Assembly (NCBI GenBank): GCA_002381185.1
Contig: DFOA01000028.1
Coordinates: 1-64,000 of the forward strand
From: Firmicutes bacterium UBA3553
Lineage (GTDB): Bacteria > Bacillota > Clostridia > Tissierellales > Sedimentibacteraceae
Direction of reading: 5' to 3'
DNA: 64,000 nucleotides
Positions within the stretch are counted from its first letter, which is position 1, and every line of letters begins with the position of its first letter. The translations under genes and the position numbers were made by a program. The notes beneath the pieces are model-generated. The model saw nothing but the letters and a program-made list of their open reading frames with translations. It did no database searches and was not told the DNA's origin. Shown piece after piece: positions 46,082 to 54,222 of this stretch.

Positions 46082-46915
46082 TTGAATAAAACGTTTAAAT
46101 CTTTTATAATTGTAATGATGATTGTTTTATCTTTGTTTGCACTTACAGCATGCAGTTCAAGCACTAATGAAGAAAAAAACAGTCAGGAAAATGGGGCCGA
46201 AGATACATCACTGCAATCAGTTCTGGACAGCAAGGTTTTGCGTGTGGGAATGTGCCCTGAGTATCCACCCTTTGAAAGCATCAGTGAAAATAATGAAATT
46301 GTAGGTTTTGATCCAGGTCTTGCAGCTGCAATAGCCGAAGAAATGGGAATTAAGGCTGAATTTGTGAATACCCCATGGGAAGGATTAATAGCGGGAGTCA
46401 ACAATGGGAATTTCGACATTATAATGTCTGCTATGTCTCCGGAAGAAGCGACTGCTGCAACTGATGCGGTTGAAATAAGCAGCAATTACTATACTTTGGC
46501 TGATGTCATAGTGGTTAAATCTGACAATGAAGAAATTAAATCTAAAGAAGACTTGTCCGGAAAAATAATCGGCATTCAGGATGCGTCATCTGCGGCACAG
46601 GCAGCAGAAAGCTTGCCGGAAATGGGAATTGAACCTGGTGAAGTTAAACACTATAACAGAAACGCAGATGCATATGCGGAGCTTGCCAATGGCAGAATTG
46701 ACGCTATTATAGTCGGTGTTACTTATGCTAATGAACAAGCTAAAAACAATCCTGAGTTTAAAGTAATAAATGACCCCATTCACGAAGTTGGTATAGCAGT
46801 TATAGCTAAGGATGGAGCTGAGTCATTGGTTGAAAGAATTGAAGAAGCTATTGCGAAATTAAAAGGAAACGGAACTTATGACAGTATAGCTGTAGAATGG
46901 CTTGCTGCTGAGTAA
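46082..46915 (+). CDS. Polar amino acid ABC transporter, substrate-binding lipoprotein
   Basis: The 277-residue protein has a lipoprotein signal peptide ending in the lipobox LTAC, then a family 3 solute-binding domain with LRVGMCPEYPPFESI, VGFDPGLAAAIAEEMG, GLIAGVNNGNFDIIMSAMS and GIAVIAKD. It captures a small amino acid-like ligand outside the cell. The start is a TTG at 46082 with AGGAGAGAG upstream. The adjacent desulfidase-like gene hints at cystine or another sulfur compound, but the binding residues do not prove this. Confidence 0.92.
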   Translation: MNKTFKSFIIVMMIVLSLFALTACSSSTNEEKNSQENGAEDTSLQSVLDSKVLRVGMCPEYPPFESISENNEIVGFDPGLAAAIAEEMGIKAEFVNTPWEGLIAGVNNGNFDIIMSAMSPEEATAATDAVEISSNYYTLADVIVVKSDNEEIKSKEDLSGKIIGIQDASSAAQAAESLPEMGIEPGEVKHYNRNADAYAELANGRIDAIIVGVTYANEQAKNNPEFKVINDPIHEVGIAVIAKDGAESLVERIEEAIAKLKGNGTYDSIAVEWLAAE

Positions 46916-46973
46916 TATAGCACACATAAGTGGCTGTCACATTAGGCAGCCACTTGTAATTTGAGGAGTTTTT

Positions 46974-47642
46974 ATGCGAAATTTAGATTTTACGGTAATA
47001 AAACCTTTTTTACATCTATTGCCTTCAGCAGTTGCCATTACATTGAAAATAGGCATAGGAGCATTTATTCTTACGTTAATAATAGCTGTGATTGTGGGAA
47101 GCTTACGTACCAGAAAGCTATATAAGCTGATTCATTTTATCCTTTCAGCTTATGTTGAGTTTTTCAGGGGTACTCCTTTAATGATTCAGCTTTTCATTGT
47201 GTACTATGGTTTACCGTCCTTCGGAATTAAAATAGGTACAATTACCGCATCTATACTGACTATGGGATTAAACAGCGGAGCGTATTTATCCGAGGTTGTA
47301 AGAGCATCTATTTTATCAATTGACAAGGGACAATATGAAGCAGCCGCAATGCTAGGTTACAGCAATATTCAAACAACAGTATATATTATTTTGCCCCAGG
47401 CATTGAGGATAGCGGTGCCATCTTTTATGAACGGTTTTTCGTCCATAATAAAAGAAACTTCAATTACGTCGGTTTTACCTATCGTAGAGCTTACGAAGCT
47501 TGGAAATCAAATTTATGCGAAGACGTATCATCCTTTTGAAATATATATAACTATGGCAGTTGTTTACTTTGCCATGACATATTTTGTAACCTTTTTTGCT
47601 AAGTGGTTGGAAAGGAGATTATCCGTATGGGTAAAACAATAA
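46974..47642 (+). CDS. Polar amino acid ABC transporter, permease
   Basis: The 222-residue permease has about five membrane helices, the AYVEFFRGTPLMIQLFIVYYG segment typical of His/Glu/cystine permeases, and the EAA-like loop YEAAAMLGYSNIQTTVYIILPQALRIAVPSF that contacts the ATPase. It forms the channel with the ATPase encoded next, whose start lies inside the end of this gene. GAGGAG precedes the ATG. Confidence 0.93.
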   Translation: MRNLDFTVIKPFLHLLPSAVAITLKIGIGAFILTLIIAVIVGSLRTRKLYKLIHFILSAYVEFFRGTPLMIQLFIVYYGLPSFGIKIGTITASILTMGLNSGAYLSEVVRASILSIDKGQYEAAAMLGYSNIQTTVYIILPQALRIAVPSFMNGFSSIIKETSITSVLPIVELTKLGNQIYAKTYHPFEIYITMAVVYFAMTYFVTFFAKWLERRLSVWVKQ

Positions 47643-48361
47643 TCGAAGTTAATAACTTATCGAAAAGCTATAGTGATATTCCGGTATTGAAATCACTGAA
47701 CATGAAGATTGAAACAGGCGAAGTTGTAGCCATAATCGGAGCCAGCGGAAGTGGAAAAAGTACATTGGTACGTTGTATTGCCGGGCTTGAGCGGATTAAT
47801 GGAGGAGAAATTTTGCTTGACGGTGAAAAAATTAATGGTACAAAAAGCACCAATGGCAAGGTTGGAATGGTTTTTCAAAACTTTAATTTATTTCCCCATT
47901 ACAAGGTGAGTGAAAATGTAAGCATGCCTCTTAAAACCATTTTAAAATATAATAAATCTGATGCTGATAAAAAAAGCAGATTAATGCTTGACAAGGTACA
48001 CATGCTTGATAAATATAATCAATACTCCAATAATTTATCCGGAGGTCAGCAGCAAAGGGTTGCAATCGCAAGGGCATTGGCTATGGAGCCTGAAATTATG
48101 ATTTTCGACGAACCTACTTCATCTTTAGACCCGGAGCTTTCACATGAAGTTTTTGAAACTATAAGTGATTTAGCAAAAGAGGGGCAGACCATGCTTATTG
48201 TAACCCACCAAATCAATGCCATAAGACGTTTTGCCACCAGGATACTCTTCCTGAATAAAGGGAAAATTGAAACCGAGGGAACACCTGATTATATTTATAA
48301 TCAATCAGTAAATAATGATTTAAAGCATTTTCTTAAGCAGGTTTATTTTGAAGACATCTAA
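47627..48361 (+). CDS. Polar amino acid ABC transporter, ATPase
   Basis: The 244-residue ATPase has AIIGASGSGKSTLVRC (Walker A), LSGGQQQRVAIARALAMEP (signature), IMIFDEPTSSLDPE (Walker B) and THQ (H-loop). It powers the transporter with the permease and binding protein. The ATG at 47627 is selected by AAGGAG nine bases upstream and overlaps the permease gene by 16 bases. The gene runs to within 30 bases of the nag relic on the opposite strand, and no GC-rich terminator follows. Confidence 0.94.
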   Translation: MGKTIIEVNNLSKSYSDIPVLKSLNMKIETGEVVAIIGASGSGKSTLVRCIAGLERINGGEILLDGEKINGTKSTNGKVGMVFQNFNLFPHYKVSENVSMPLKTILKYNKSDADKKSRLMLDKVHMLDKYNQYSNNLSGGQQQRVAIARALAMEPEIMIFDEPTSSLDPELSHEVFETISDLAKEGQTMLIVTHQINAIRRFATRILFLNKGKIETEGTPDYIYNQSVNNDLKHFLKQVYFEDI

Positions 48362-48389
48362 CGAATCCTTCAGGTAATATTATGCCCAG

Positions 48390-48563
48390 TTCTCTGTGAC
48401 TGCTGAAGTTTCTTATGACGTTATAGAGGTGAGTTGCTACTGTTGCTCCATACTTGATGCCGTTTATTGCCTCCACTGTATTTTCCAAATAATATATGGT
48501 GCTGTCGTATTTTGATATTACATGGTAGATGAACAATAAGTCAATTATATAAAGCTGTGACAT
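48390..48563 (-). pseudogene. Fused relic of nagA and the rpiR/murR regulator gene
   Basis: On the plus-strand listing, bases 48419-48473 match the nagA interior near 54709-54763 at 50 of 55 positions (peptide GATVATHLYN), with weaker similarity before that. Bases 48463-48563 match the C-terminal coding end of the RpiR gene at 56221-56321 at about 80 of 101 positions without gaps (peptides MSQLYIID and SKYDSTI). The join falls in the shared run TTATTGC. The intact genes are separated by nagB, so the relic lacks about 1.46 kb between the two pieces. An 89-residue frame is still open but has no start or domain of its own. Confidence 0.9.
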
Positions 48564-48573
48564 TATACCACTT

Positions 48574-48618
48574 AAATAAATATAACATATTATTTTAAAC
48601 AATATGTTATATTTATTT
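48574..48618. terminator. AT-only perfect 18-bp inverted repeat between convergent genes
   Basis: Two 18-base arms pair perfectly around a nine-base loop (48592-48600). All but two base pairs are A-T. The repeat lies 10 bases from the end of the nag relic and about 74 bases after the ATPase gene of the defence system. The 3' arm is U-rich in either direction, so it could end transcription from both sides. It could also be an insertion scar or a protein site. Confidence 0.5.
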
Positions 48619-48691
48619 GAAGCAAAATCTTAATTGTAAATTAATGCGAGCAATAGAATTATCATTATATTTCCATACATAAGAATTTAAG

Positions 48692-51130
48692 CTAAAAGTT
48701 AATGGCATCTCTTGATTCGCTATTTGATATTCCTTTAGCATAGGATGTAAATTTGAAATTAACCCAATTAATATTGAAACTTTTCATCTTATGGATAAAT
48801 AGCTGTTCCAAATCATTATTGCACGTTGAAAAGAAAAATTGTCCTATAACATCACCCCGCACCAATTGATACTTTATAACTTCCACAAACGAAAGTACGT
48901 TCATATCATCCATACTGCTTGTAATATCGTCTACAAAATAGATTTTGAACTGTATTTCGTCTTTTCTTTTAAACATGTTACCTAAAAAATATGATAACAT
49001 GAATATTCCAAGCTGACCTTGACTTAGTATATTTAAAATATTATTTCCATTTTGATCTGCGAAGGTTGCGCCTCCCTCATGTCTTGACGAATCCCTGTTA
49101 AATTTTATCTCCTCTATGTTAGTGTGCTTTATAATCTTTTTAAAAATCTTATATAAGTAGGGGCCTACTGATTCAAGTTCTTCCTTCTCAATATTTGCCT
49201 TATTTTTATCAATTTTAGCTTTTACAGTGTTGACTGATCTTTTTAATTCGTCGAATTTATCGTGTTTTGTAACTGTTTTGTTCAATTTATCTTTATATTT
49301 TTTAACTAATACTTCTTTTTCAATAACTTTTTGATTTTTAAGTATATTATTTAAAAACAACAATTTTTGACTGAATAATTCAAATGTAAAGTTAGAAATC
49401 TGCAATTTTTCATCACAAAGCTGGTTCATATCCAATTCCATTTTCTTTAGCAAATCAATACCTAGATTGTCGTCAACAACGCTATAGTCTAAATTCCTAG
49501 CAATTTTCTTAATGATATCTATAGATTCAGATACTTTTTCTTCATATTTGATGACTTCATCAACATTTTGTTTCCAGTTTTTTATTTTATTTATACAATC
49601 TTCATTAATATCTATTTTAAGCTTAACAATACCATCAAAAAATATTTTTGTATTAGTATAATATTTGTTAAAGGTTAATATTTTATTTGATAATACAGAT
49701 ATTTTTTCATTAAGATGTTTAATGACAAATACTTTTAATTCATTAAATTTTCTGTCAATTTCATCTTTTATATCTTTTTCATTTTTCTTTAGAATTGCTA
49801 AATCGGACTTGCTTTCATTTAAATATGCCTCTGCTTCTGTGGCAAGCTCTTCGGCCCTATTAATTTTTGTGAAATTTTCAGTCGCCCCACATAGAGGACA
49901 CTTATCATTTCCTTCATTTTTATATTTGAATAATCCATTCCTTCCGCTTACTAAATCGGATAAAGATGAAATTATTTCGTTCCCTTTTTCTTTGTCCTGT
50001 ATATCTTTTTGTTTTCCTGATAGAATTTTTTCTGCTTCTTTTAAACTTGAAATATATGTTTTAATATCATTACATATTTGTTCATAGCTTTCACCAATAA
50101 GAATACTTTCTATTTCAGACAATTTCCTTGAATTCTCAACTTTTTCCATTTCGATCGAATAATTTGTTTTTTCCGATTGCAATTTATTAAGATTATTAAT
50201 ATCATAAAAAGAATTCTTTATAGCCTCGTTGACATCATTTGCTTTCTCGTCATATGTATTAAGTAATGCATCTAATATGGCTTTCTTTTCTTTGGCTTCA
50301 TAAAATGATATTACGTGCTCCGTCTTCTGCTTAATTATATTGTAGCCACTGATTTTTACTTTTTTTAACTGCTCCTCTACATCATCTTTATTTTCTTTTT
50401 GAATTTCAAGGTTCTCATCTTCAAAAAATTTAATTTTAGGATAATCTATTATTTTTATTTCATTTTTAAGCGTAGAAATCAAATTTTCTTCTGATTCTAT
50501 TTTGTTTCTTAAATCTTTCTCTTCGTTATTTAATTCAGTTATTCTGTTTTCTAATTTATCTTGAAATTCTGACAATTTATCGCTTATATTTTGAGCTTCT
50601 CGCTGAGGACTAATAAAATCCTCAAATTCCTGTTTTATTTCGCTGCGATTTTTATCTAAAAACCTATATGCTTTATTTGTATCGCAGACATGATAGTTAT
50701 AGAACATCTTATTATTTGCTAACTTATAGATTTCATTTTTCAAGGAATCCGAAACATCTCCTTCAAATTCCATCTTCGTATCAATAAATAAACTGTCCTC
50801 TTTCTGTTCACGATAAATAACAACCTTATTACCTTCAACATCTAACGTTAAACTGACCTTTATTTTATCCTCTGCTCTGCTGTTATGATTTTTGATAATT
50901 CCCTTTTTATTTTCAGCTCTGTTTTTTTCTGCATTTGTAGTATATCTTCCTGCATAGCTTGACTTTATCCTCGAAATATCACCTGTCAGGCACCACTCTA
51001 TGGCATCTATCATAGTAGTTTTTCCAAACCCATTAGCGCCGGATAATAAAATGAATTTATTATTACCAAATTCAAATTCTTTATGTCTATATATTCTAAA
51101 ATTATCTATTATCAATTTAGTTATTAGCAT
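48692..51130 (-). CDS. lmuB: SMC/Rad50-like zinc-hook ATPase of an ABC three-component (Lamassu-like) system
   Basis: The 812-residue protein has Walker A GANGFGKTT at residues 31-39, long coiled-coil arms (about 170-400 and 425-690), the zinc-hook CPLC near 411-414 between them, the ABC signature LSQGQ at about 702-706, and Walker B YFVDD near 731-735 with the SSMDD D-loop. This is a Rad50/RecN-type chain. In ABC three-component and Lamassu/Ddm systems such an ATPase senses foreign or replicating DNA and controls the nuclease. It overlaps the end of the middle-component gene by 14 bases. LmuB naming follows family resemblance and gene order. Confidence 0.85.
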   Translation of the reverse strand: MLITKLIIDNFRIYRHKEFEFGNNKFILLSGANGFGKTTMIDAIEWCLTGDISRIKSSYAGRYTTNAEKNRAENKKGIIKNHNSRAEDKIKVSLTLDVEGNKVVIYREQKEDSLFIDTKMEFEGDVSDSLKNEIYKLANNKMFYNYHVCDTNKAYRFLDKNRSEIKQEFEDFISPQREAQNISDKLSEFQDKLENRITELNNEEKDLRNKIESEENLISTLKNEIKIIDYPKIKFFEDENLEIQKENKDDVEEQLKKVKISGYNIIKQKTEHVISFYEAKEKKAILDALLNTYDEKANDVNEAIKNSFYDINNLNKLQSEKTNYSIEMEKVENSRKLSEIESILIGESYEQICNDIKTYISSLKEAEKILSGKQKDIQDKEKGNEIISSLSDLVSGRNGLFKYKNEGNDKCPLCGATENFTKINRAEELATEAEAYLNESKSDLAILKKNEKDIKDEIDRKFNELKVFVIKHLNEKISVLSNKILTFNKYYTNTKIFFDGIVKLKIDINEDCINKIKNWKQNVDEVIKYEEKVSESIDIIKKIARNLDYSVVDDNLGIDLLKKMELDMNQLCDEKLQISNFTFELFSQKLLFLNNILKNQKVIEKEVLVKKYKDKLNKTVTKHDKFDELKRSVNTVKAKIDKNKANIEKEELESVGPYLYKIFKKIIKHTNIEEIKFNRDSSRHEGGATFADQNGNNILNILSQGQLGIFMLSYFLGNMFKRKDEIQFKIYFVDDITSSMDDMNVLSFVEVIKYQLVRGDVIGQFFFSTCNNDLEQLFIHKMKSFNINWVNFKFTSYAKGISNSESRDAINF

Positions 51131-51743
51131 AATTTTTAAACCATCCGTTCAATTTTTCGAGTTCTATATCATCAAAATCACCTTTATCAATCAAATCTAA
51201 AATTTCATCATCAATATCAAGGAGTTTTTCAAATTTACGCTCAAGCTGTTCTGTTTTATTATCATTCACTTTGTAAATCGGTTCAAAATAAAAAGGAAGA
51301 ATTATGTTGTCGCCCTCTTCTATTTCCCCATCATTATTGCATAGCAAGAATATTTTTTTGCATATATTTATAGATTTTTCTGTTTCATTTCTAAAATCAT
51401 TATCTTCTTCTCCCGTTTCTTCCGTACATAAAATTATAAGTGATACATTATATTTTAAATATTCCATATCATTTTCAAAAGAGCGTTCAAAATTCACAAA
51501 CCCCAAAACCTTATTCTCCCACTCTATGCAAATGTCTTTTATTTTGTCTGTTTCATATGAGGTACAATCTAAAACAAGAAACATTTCTCTATTATTTTTA
51601 TGTAAATAAATTGCCATCAATGGTTCACAATATGAGGGTTTATCATCATATTGAGCTTCCTTCAAAAAAGCGCTTACCCTTTCCCTTTCAGCATCTAAGT
51701 CTATTATATCATAATCCTTTTCAAAATATTTACCAACATTCAC
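51117..51743 (-). CDS. lmuC: Middle component of an ABC three-component (Lamassu-like) system
   Basis: The 208-residue acidic protein has no domain I can name from motifs. A KSINICKKIFLL segment near residues 125-135, the central beta-rich part (MFLVLDCTSYE, VSLIILCTEE) and the acidic C-terminal helices recall middle components of these systems, which bridge ATPase and effector. Its position, directly after the effector gene (the stop TAG touches the GTG start) and overlapping the ATPase gene, is the main evidence. A GGGAGGG site sits seven bases before the GTG. Confidence 0.7.
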   Translation of the reverse strand: MNVGKYFEKDYDIIDLDAERERVSAFLKEAQYDDKPSYCEPLMAIYLHKNNREMFLVLDCTSYETDKIKDICIEWENKVLGFVNFERSFENDMEYLKYNVSLIILCTEETGEEDNDFRNETEKSINICKKIFLLCNNDGEIEEGDNIILPFYFEPIYKVNDNKTEQLERKFEKLLDIDDEILDLIDKGDFDDIELEKLNGWFKNYANN

Positions 51744-53240
51744 CTACATTCCCTCCCGTACACAACCGAAACCAAAAAGTTTATCTAAATTATTATCTTT
51801 TATAACCATGCACCCTTGTCCACAGTCCAAACACTCCAGGCATTCAATATTAAAATATTTACCTGCTTCAACATGTTTAATGCTGAAGCTGCCGTTTATT
51901 TTAACATCTCTAATTTTATTTACATCAATAGAATATTCGTATACTCCTCTTAAATTACCCCTAAAATACCACTTTTTCGGCTTTGTTTTCATTCGAGATA
52001 TCCTCCCAATACACTTACAAGCCGCTCTGTCTGTTGGACCTGCATCAGTAAAAATCATCGCAGGTCTTGCAACTTCTTTTGGAAATTCTAAAACATAACA
52101 ATCATCATTTTCTTTTATTATATCTGAAAATTTCTCTATATTTGTATTAAACATCAGTTTCCATACTATCAGCAGAAATGCTGTAATCTTCTCTCTATGT
52201 TCAAAATAAATTGTCGATTCATTTCGAATGTTTTTTTTATAATTTTCTAAATTTAAATTTTCATATCTATTCGTACTAATAGAATTTAAAAACTTAAATC
52301 TTTTTTCAACATCATTTAAATTATTACATAAAAAATTTTTAGTTGAAAAATAAATTTTCCTGTACTTTTCAACATCTTCAAAATCTTCAATTTCTTCATC
52401 CAACTCATTAAAGGTATCATCCACATATCCCGCTATTATGTATTTAATCCTTTCGGAATGTCTACTCTCATCAACATCAATAATACTTTTGACATAATCA
52501 ATAAACAACGTCTTAGTCATTGCTCTATCTTTGTAATCTTCATTTTCAGGTTTATTATAGTACGATCTTTGTACATATTGTATAGCTATTGCAAAGATTA
52601 AATCCTTTACTTTTTCCTCTGAAGTTTCAGGAAACATTATATTTAAAGTATTTTTGTCTTTAATAAGTTCCATGTATACCTTCTCACGAATTTCTTTCTT
52701 GGTTTCAGATATATCTTTTCTTTCTTTTAAATCAAATTTGAATTCATTGAGTAAGTCTGTTGAGCCTACTTCATCAATAATATAAGATTCCCGTTTTTTC
52801 ATATCGTTGATTTTTTTTAATTCTTCAACAATATCATCCTTGTTTAATTTACTTAAATCATTTTCCTTTGTAACAAATTCATTAGTGTTAATCGCATTTA
52901 TTTTTTGATGTCCCTTAGTAGTATGAAATGTGCAAAATGTACTTATATTTTTTCCATTTTTCTCATAAAGCTTATATTTTAAATATTGATAATATAAGTT
53001 TTTATAAATTTCTGAAGTATTTAGCCATGTTTTTGGATAGTGCTTAACTTGATAAATTTCAACTTTACTGTCACTTTCAACAAAAATATCCTCTATCCAT
53101 TCTGTATAAATTTTACTGTCATTAGAATCAATAATACACTCTATTGCTATCATATCCTGATATAAAAAACCATTTATACTATCGGATGCATCTCTTTTAG
53201 TTTCACCTATTCTGAGTAGACCTGCATAATCTTCATACAT
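51744..53240 (-). CDS. lmuA: Cap4-like nuclease effector of an ABC three-component (Lamassu-like) system
   Basis: The 498-residue protein has an N-terminal Cap4/DUF4297-like PD-(D/E)xK domain. NGFLYQDMIAIE at residues 23-34 includes E34, followed by E50-D51 and the core QVK at 64-66. A middle helical part (about 130-330) is followed by a C-terminal part of about 170 residues. This ends with C467, C470, C473 and C477, spaced CxxCxxCxxxC like a ferredoxin 4Fe-4S site; a CKC lies about 50 residues earlier. It likely cuts DNA when released by the ATPase and middle component. GAGGG precedes the ATG. A phage- or plasmid-directed role is inferred from family knowledge. Confidence 0.8.
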   Translation of the reverse strand: MYEDYAGLLRIGETKRDASDSINGFLYQDMIAIECIIDSNDSKIYTEWIEDIFVESDSKVEIYQVKHYPKTWLNTSEIYKNLYYQYLKYKLYEKNGKNISTFCTFHTTKGHQKINAINTNEFVTKENDLSKLNKDDIVEELKKINDMKKRESYIIDEVGSTDLLNEFKFDLKERKDISETKKEIREKVYMELIKDKNTLNIMFPETSEEKVKDLIFAIAIQYVQRSYYNKPENEDYKDRAMTKTLFIDYVKSIIDVDESRHSERIKYIIAGYVDDTFNELDEEIEDFEDVEKYRKIYFSTKNFLCNNLNDVEKRFKFLNSISTNRYENLNLENYKKNIRNESTIYFEHREKITAFLLIVWKLMFNTNIEKFSDIIKENDDCYVLEFPKEVARPAMIFTDAGPTDRAACKCIGRISRMKTKPKKWYFRGNLRGVYEYSIDVNKIRDVKINGSFSIKHVEAGKYFNIECLECLDCGQGCMVIKDNNLDKLFGFGCVREGM

Positions 53241-53531
53241 ATTTGCCCTCTATTATTTAAGTTATTATTTTAATATGTAAATCCCCTATACAATCCTAGA
53301 TTTTTATAATTCCTGTTACTAAATGCTACCACATTATATTACAAAATTCAACTTTATTTTACATATCATGGTAATTACAGAAGGTTATTTTTATTTCATC
53401 ACAAAATATATAGGGCAAAAATACCTTCTATATAAATAAAAAACGCAAGTTAACTCCATAGGCATCAAATTGCCAAAAGTAATATAACTCACGTTCTTAT
53501 AATGAAAACAATTCTTGTAAAAAATCCATAA
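53241..53531. other. Intergenic region between the toxin gene and the defence operon
   Basis: No gene is visible. It contains the toxin-antitoxin terminator (53435-53495), an imperfect inverted repeat (AGAAGGT-T-ATTTTT at 53379-53392 with AAAAATACCTTCT at 53417-53429), and the AT-rich start region of the defence operon. No promoter close to consensus could be chosen there. Confidence 0.5.
53435..53495 (-). terminator. Intrinsic terminator after the YoeB-type toxin gene
   Basis: On the minus strand AACGTGAGTTA pairs with TAACTTGCGTT over 11 positions (two G-U). A small inner hairpin, GGCA/TGCC, lies in the loop, and the T-run TTTTTTATTT follows directly. It lies 37 bases after the toxin stop and should separate the pair from the defence operon. 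Confidence 0.72.
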
Positions 53532-53792
53532 TTAATCGTCATAATGACCTTTACATTGAACTATCTCTATCTGTCCGTCCAATACCTTATAGACAAGCCT
53601 GTTCACCGCATCAATCCGTCTACTCCAACTGCCTTCATAATTTTTTAACGGCTCAGGCTTACCTACACCTTTAAAGTTGTCGCGTTCAATATCTCTTAAT
53701 AAGGCATTAATACGTTTTAATGTCTTTTTATCTTGTGCCTGCCAGTACAAATATTCTTCCCATGCGCGTTCAGTAAAAATCAACTTACTCAT
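53532..53792 (-). CDS. yoeB: YoeB/Txe-family mRNA-cleaving toxin
   Basis: The 86-residue protein has the YoeB pattern: ERAWEEYLYWQ, INALLRDIERD, GKPEPLK, WSRRID, RLVYKV and a C-terminal KGHYDD carrying the catalytic His-Tyr. It acts at the ribosome to cut mRNA. One departure is Asn where the usual HRLVY has His. The ATG at 53792 is preferred because GAGGAAA lies just upstream. It overlaps the antitoxin gene by eight bases (ATGAGTAA), giving translational coupling. Confidence 0.93.
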   Translation of the reverse strand: MSKLIFTERAWEEYLYWQAQDKKTLKRINALLRDIERDNFKGVGKPEPLKNYEGSWSRRIDAVNRLVYKVLDGQIEIVQCKGHYDD

Positions 53793-54057
53793 TTGCCATT
53801 TCCTCAAGCTCTTCCATAGTTTTCACTACAGTCTTGCCTTGTCTTAATTGCTCCATGCTTTCATCAATAGCACGAATATTCCTTTCAGAGTAAAAAGGGT
53901 CATACGAAACTTCAAAAGGAATTCTTTTTTCTCTAGTCATCTTTTTTGCAAAAATTATGAAGGCTGTTGTCATATTTAAGCCTAATTCCTGACAAGTCTG
54001 CTCCATACTCTTTTTCAGTTCTTCATCCATGCGGATATTTACCATAGTTTGTGCCAT
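53785..54057 (-). CDS. relB: RelB/DinJ-family antitoxin
   Basis: The 90-residue protein starts with a ribbon-helix-helix DNA-binding segment (VNIRMDEELKKSMEQTCQELGLNMTTAFIIFAKKM), typical of RelB/DinJ. A flexible C-terminal part follows that should wrap the toxin. It neutralises the YoeB-type toxin and represses the operon. The ATG at 54057 is supported by GAGGTGAT just upstream; an in-frame GTG lies inside that site. A consensus promoter precedes it. YoeB is classically paired with YefM, so this is a mixed pairing. Confidence 0.92.
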   Translation of the reverse strand: MAQTMVNIRMDEELKKSMEQTCQELGLNMTTAFIIFAKKMTREKRIPFEVSYDPFYSERNIRAIDESMEQLRQGKTVVKTMEELEEMANE

Positions 54058-54083
54058 GTTTATCACCTCTTTCTTTATTAATT

Positions 54084-54112
54084 ATTATATCACCCAGTAG
54101 ATACACTGTCAA
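54084..54112 (-). promoter_or_regulatory. Consensus sigma-A promoter of the toxin-antitoxin pair
   Basis: On the minus strand perfect TTGACA (54107-54112) and TATAAT (54084-54089) boxes are exactly 17 bases apart. The start would be near 54077, about 20 bases before the antitoxin ATG. Such pairs usually repress this promoter themselves. Confidence 0.88.
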
Positions 54113-54222
54113 TACCTCGTATATATGATGTAAATATGATTATCTAAAATAAGGAACTAACAATAGGTAAAATATCATCTGCCAATATAATAGCATCATC
54201 CAAAATTTTTAAATGCATTATA

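Noticed and set aside
48333..48602. An 89-residue open frame on the minus strand as a new small gene
   Set aside because: Its translation is a join of a RpiR C-terminus and a NagA interior piece, both recognisable from intact genes nearby; it has no ribosome site or start at a sensible place. It is listed as a relic.
49665..50087. A 140-residue plus-strand frame opposite the SMC-like ATPase
   Set aside because: Falls in the coiled-coil coding part, where biased codons open other frames by chance.
48692..53240. Reading the locus as a Gabija or type IV restriction system, or the ATPase as housekeeping SbcC/RecN
   Set aside because: There is no UvrD-like helicase or McrBC GTPase. The ATPase is shorter than SbcC, has no SbcD partner, and is coupled to a nuclease effector and a middle component.
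53379..53429. Imperfect inverted repeat as a second terminator or a small RNA gene
   Set aside because: One bulge, a long loop, and no promoter or T-run; it is only mentioned as part of the intergenic region.
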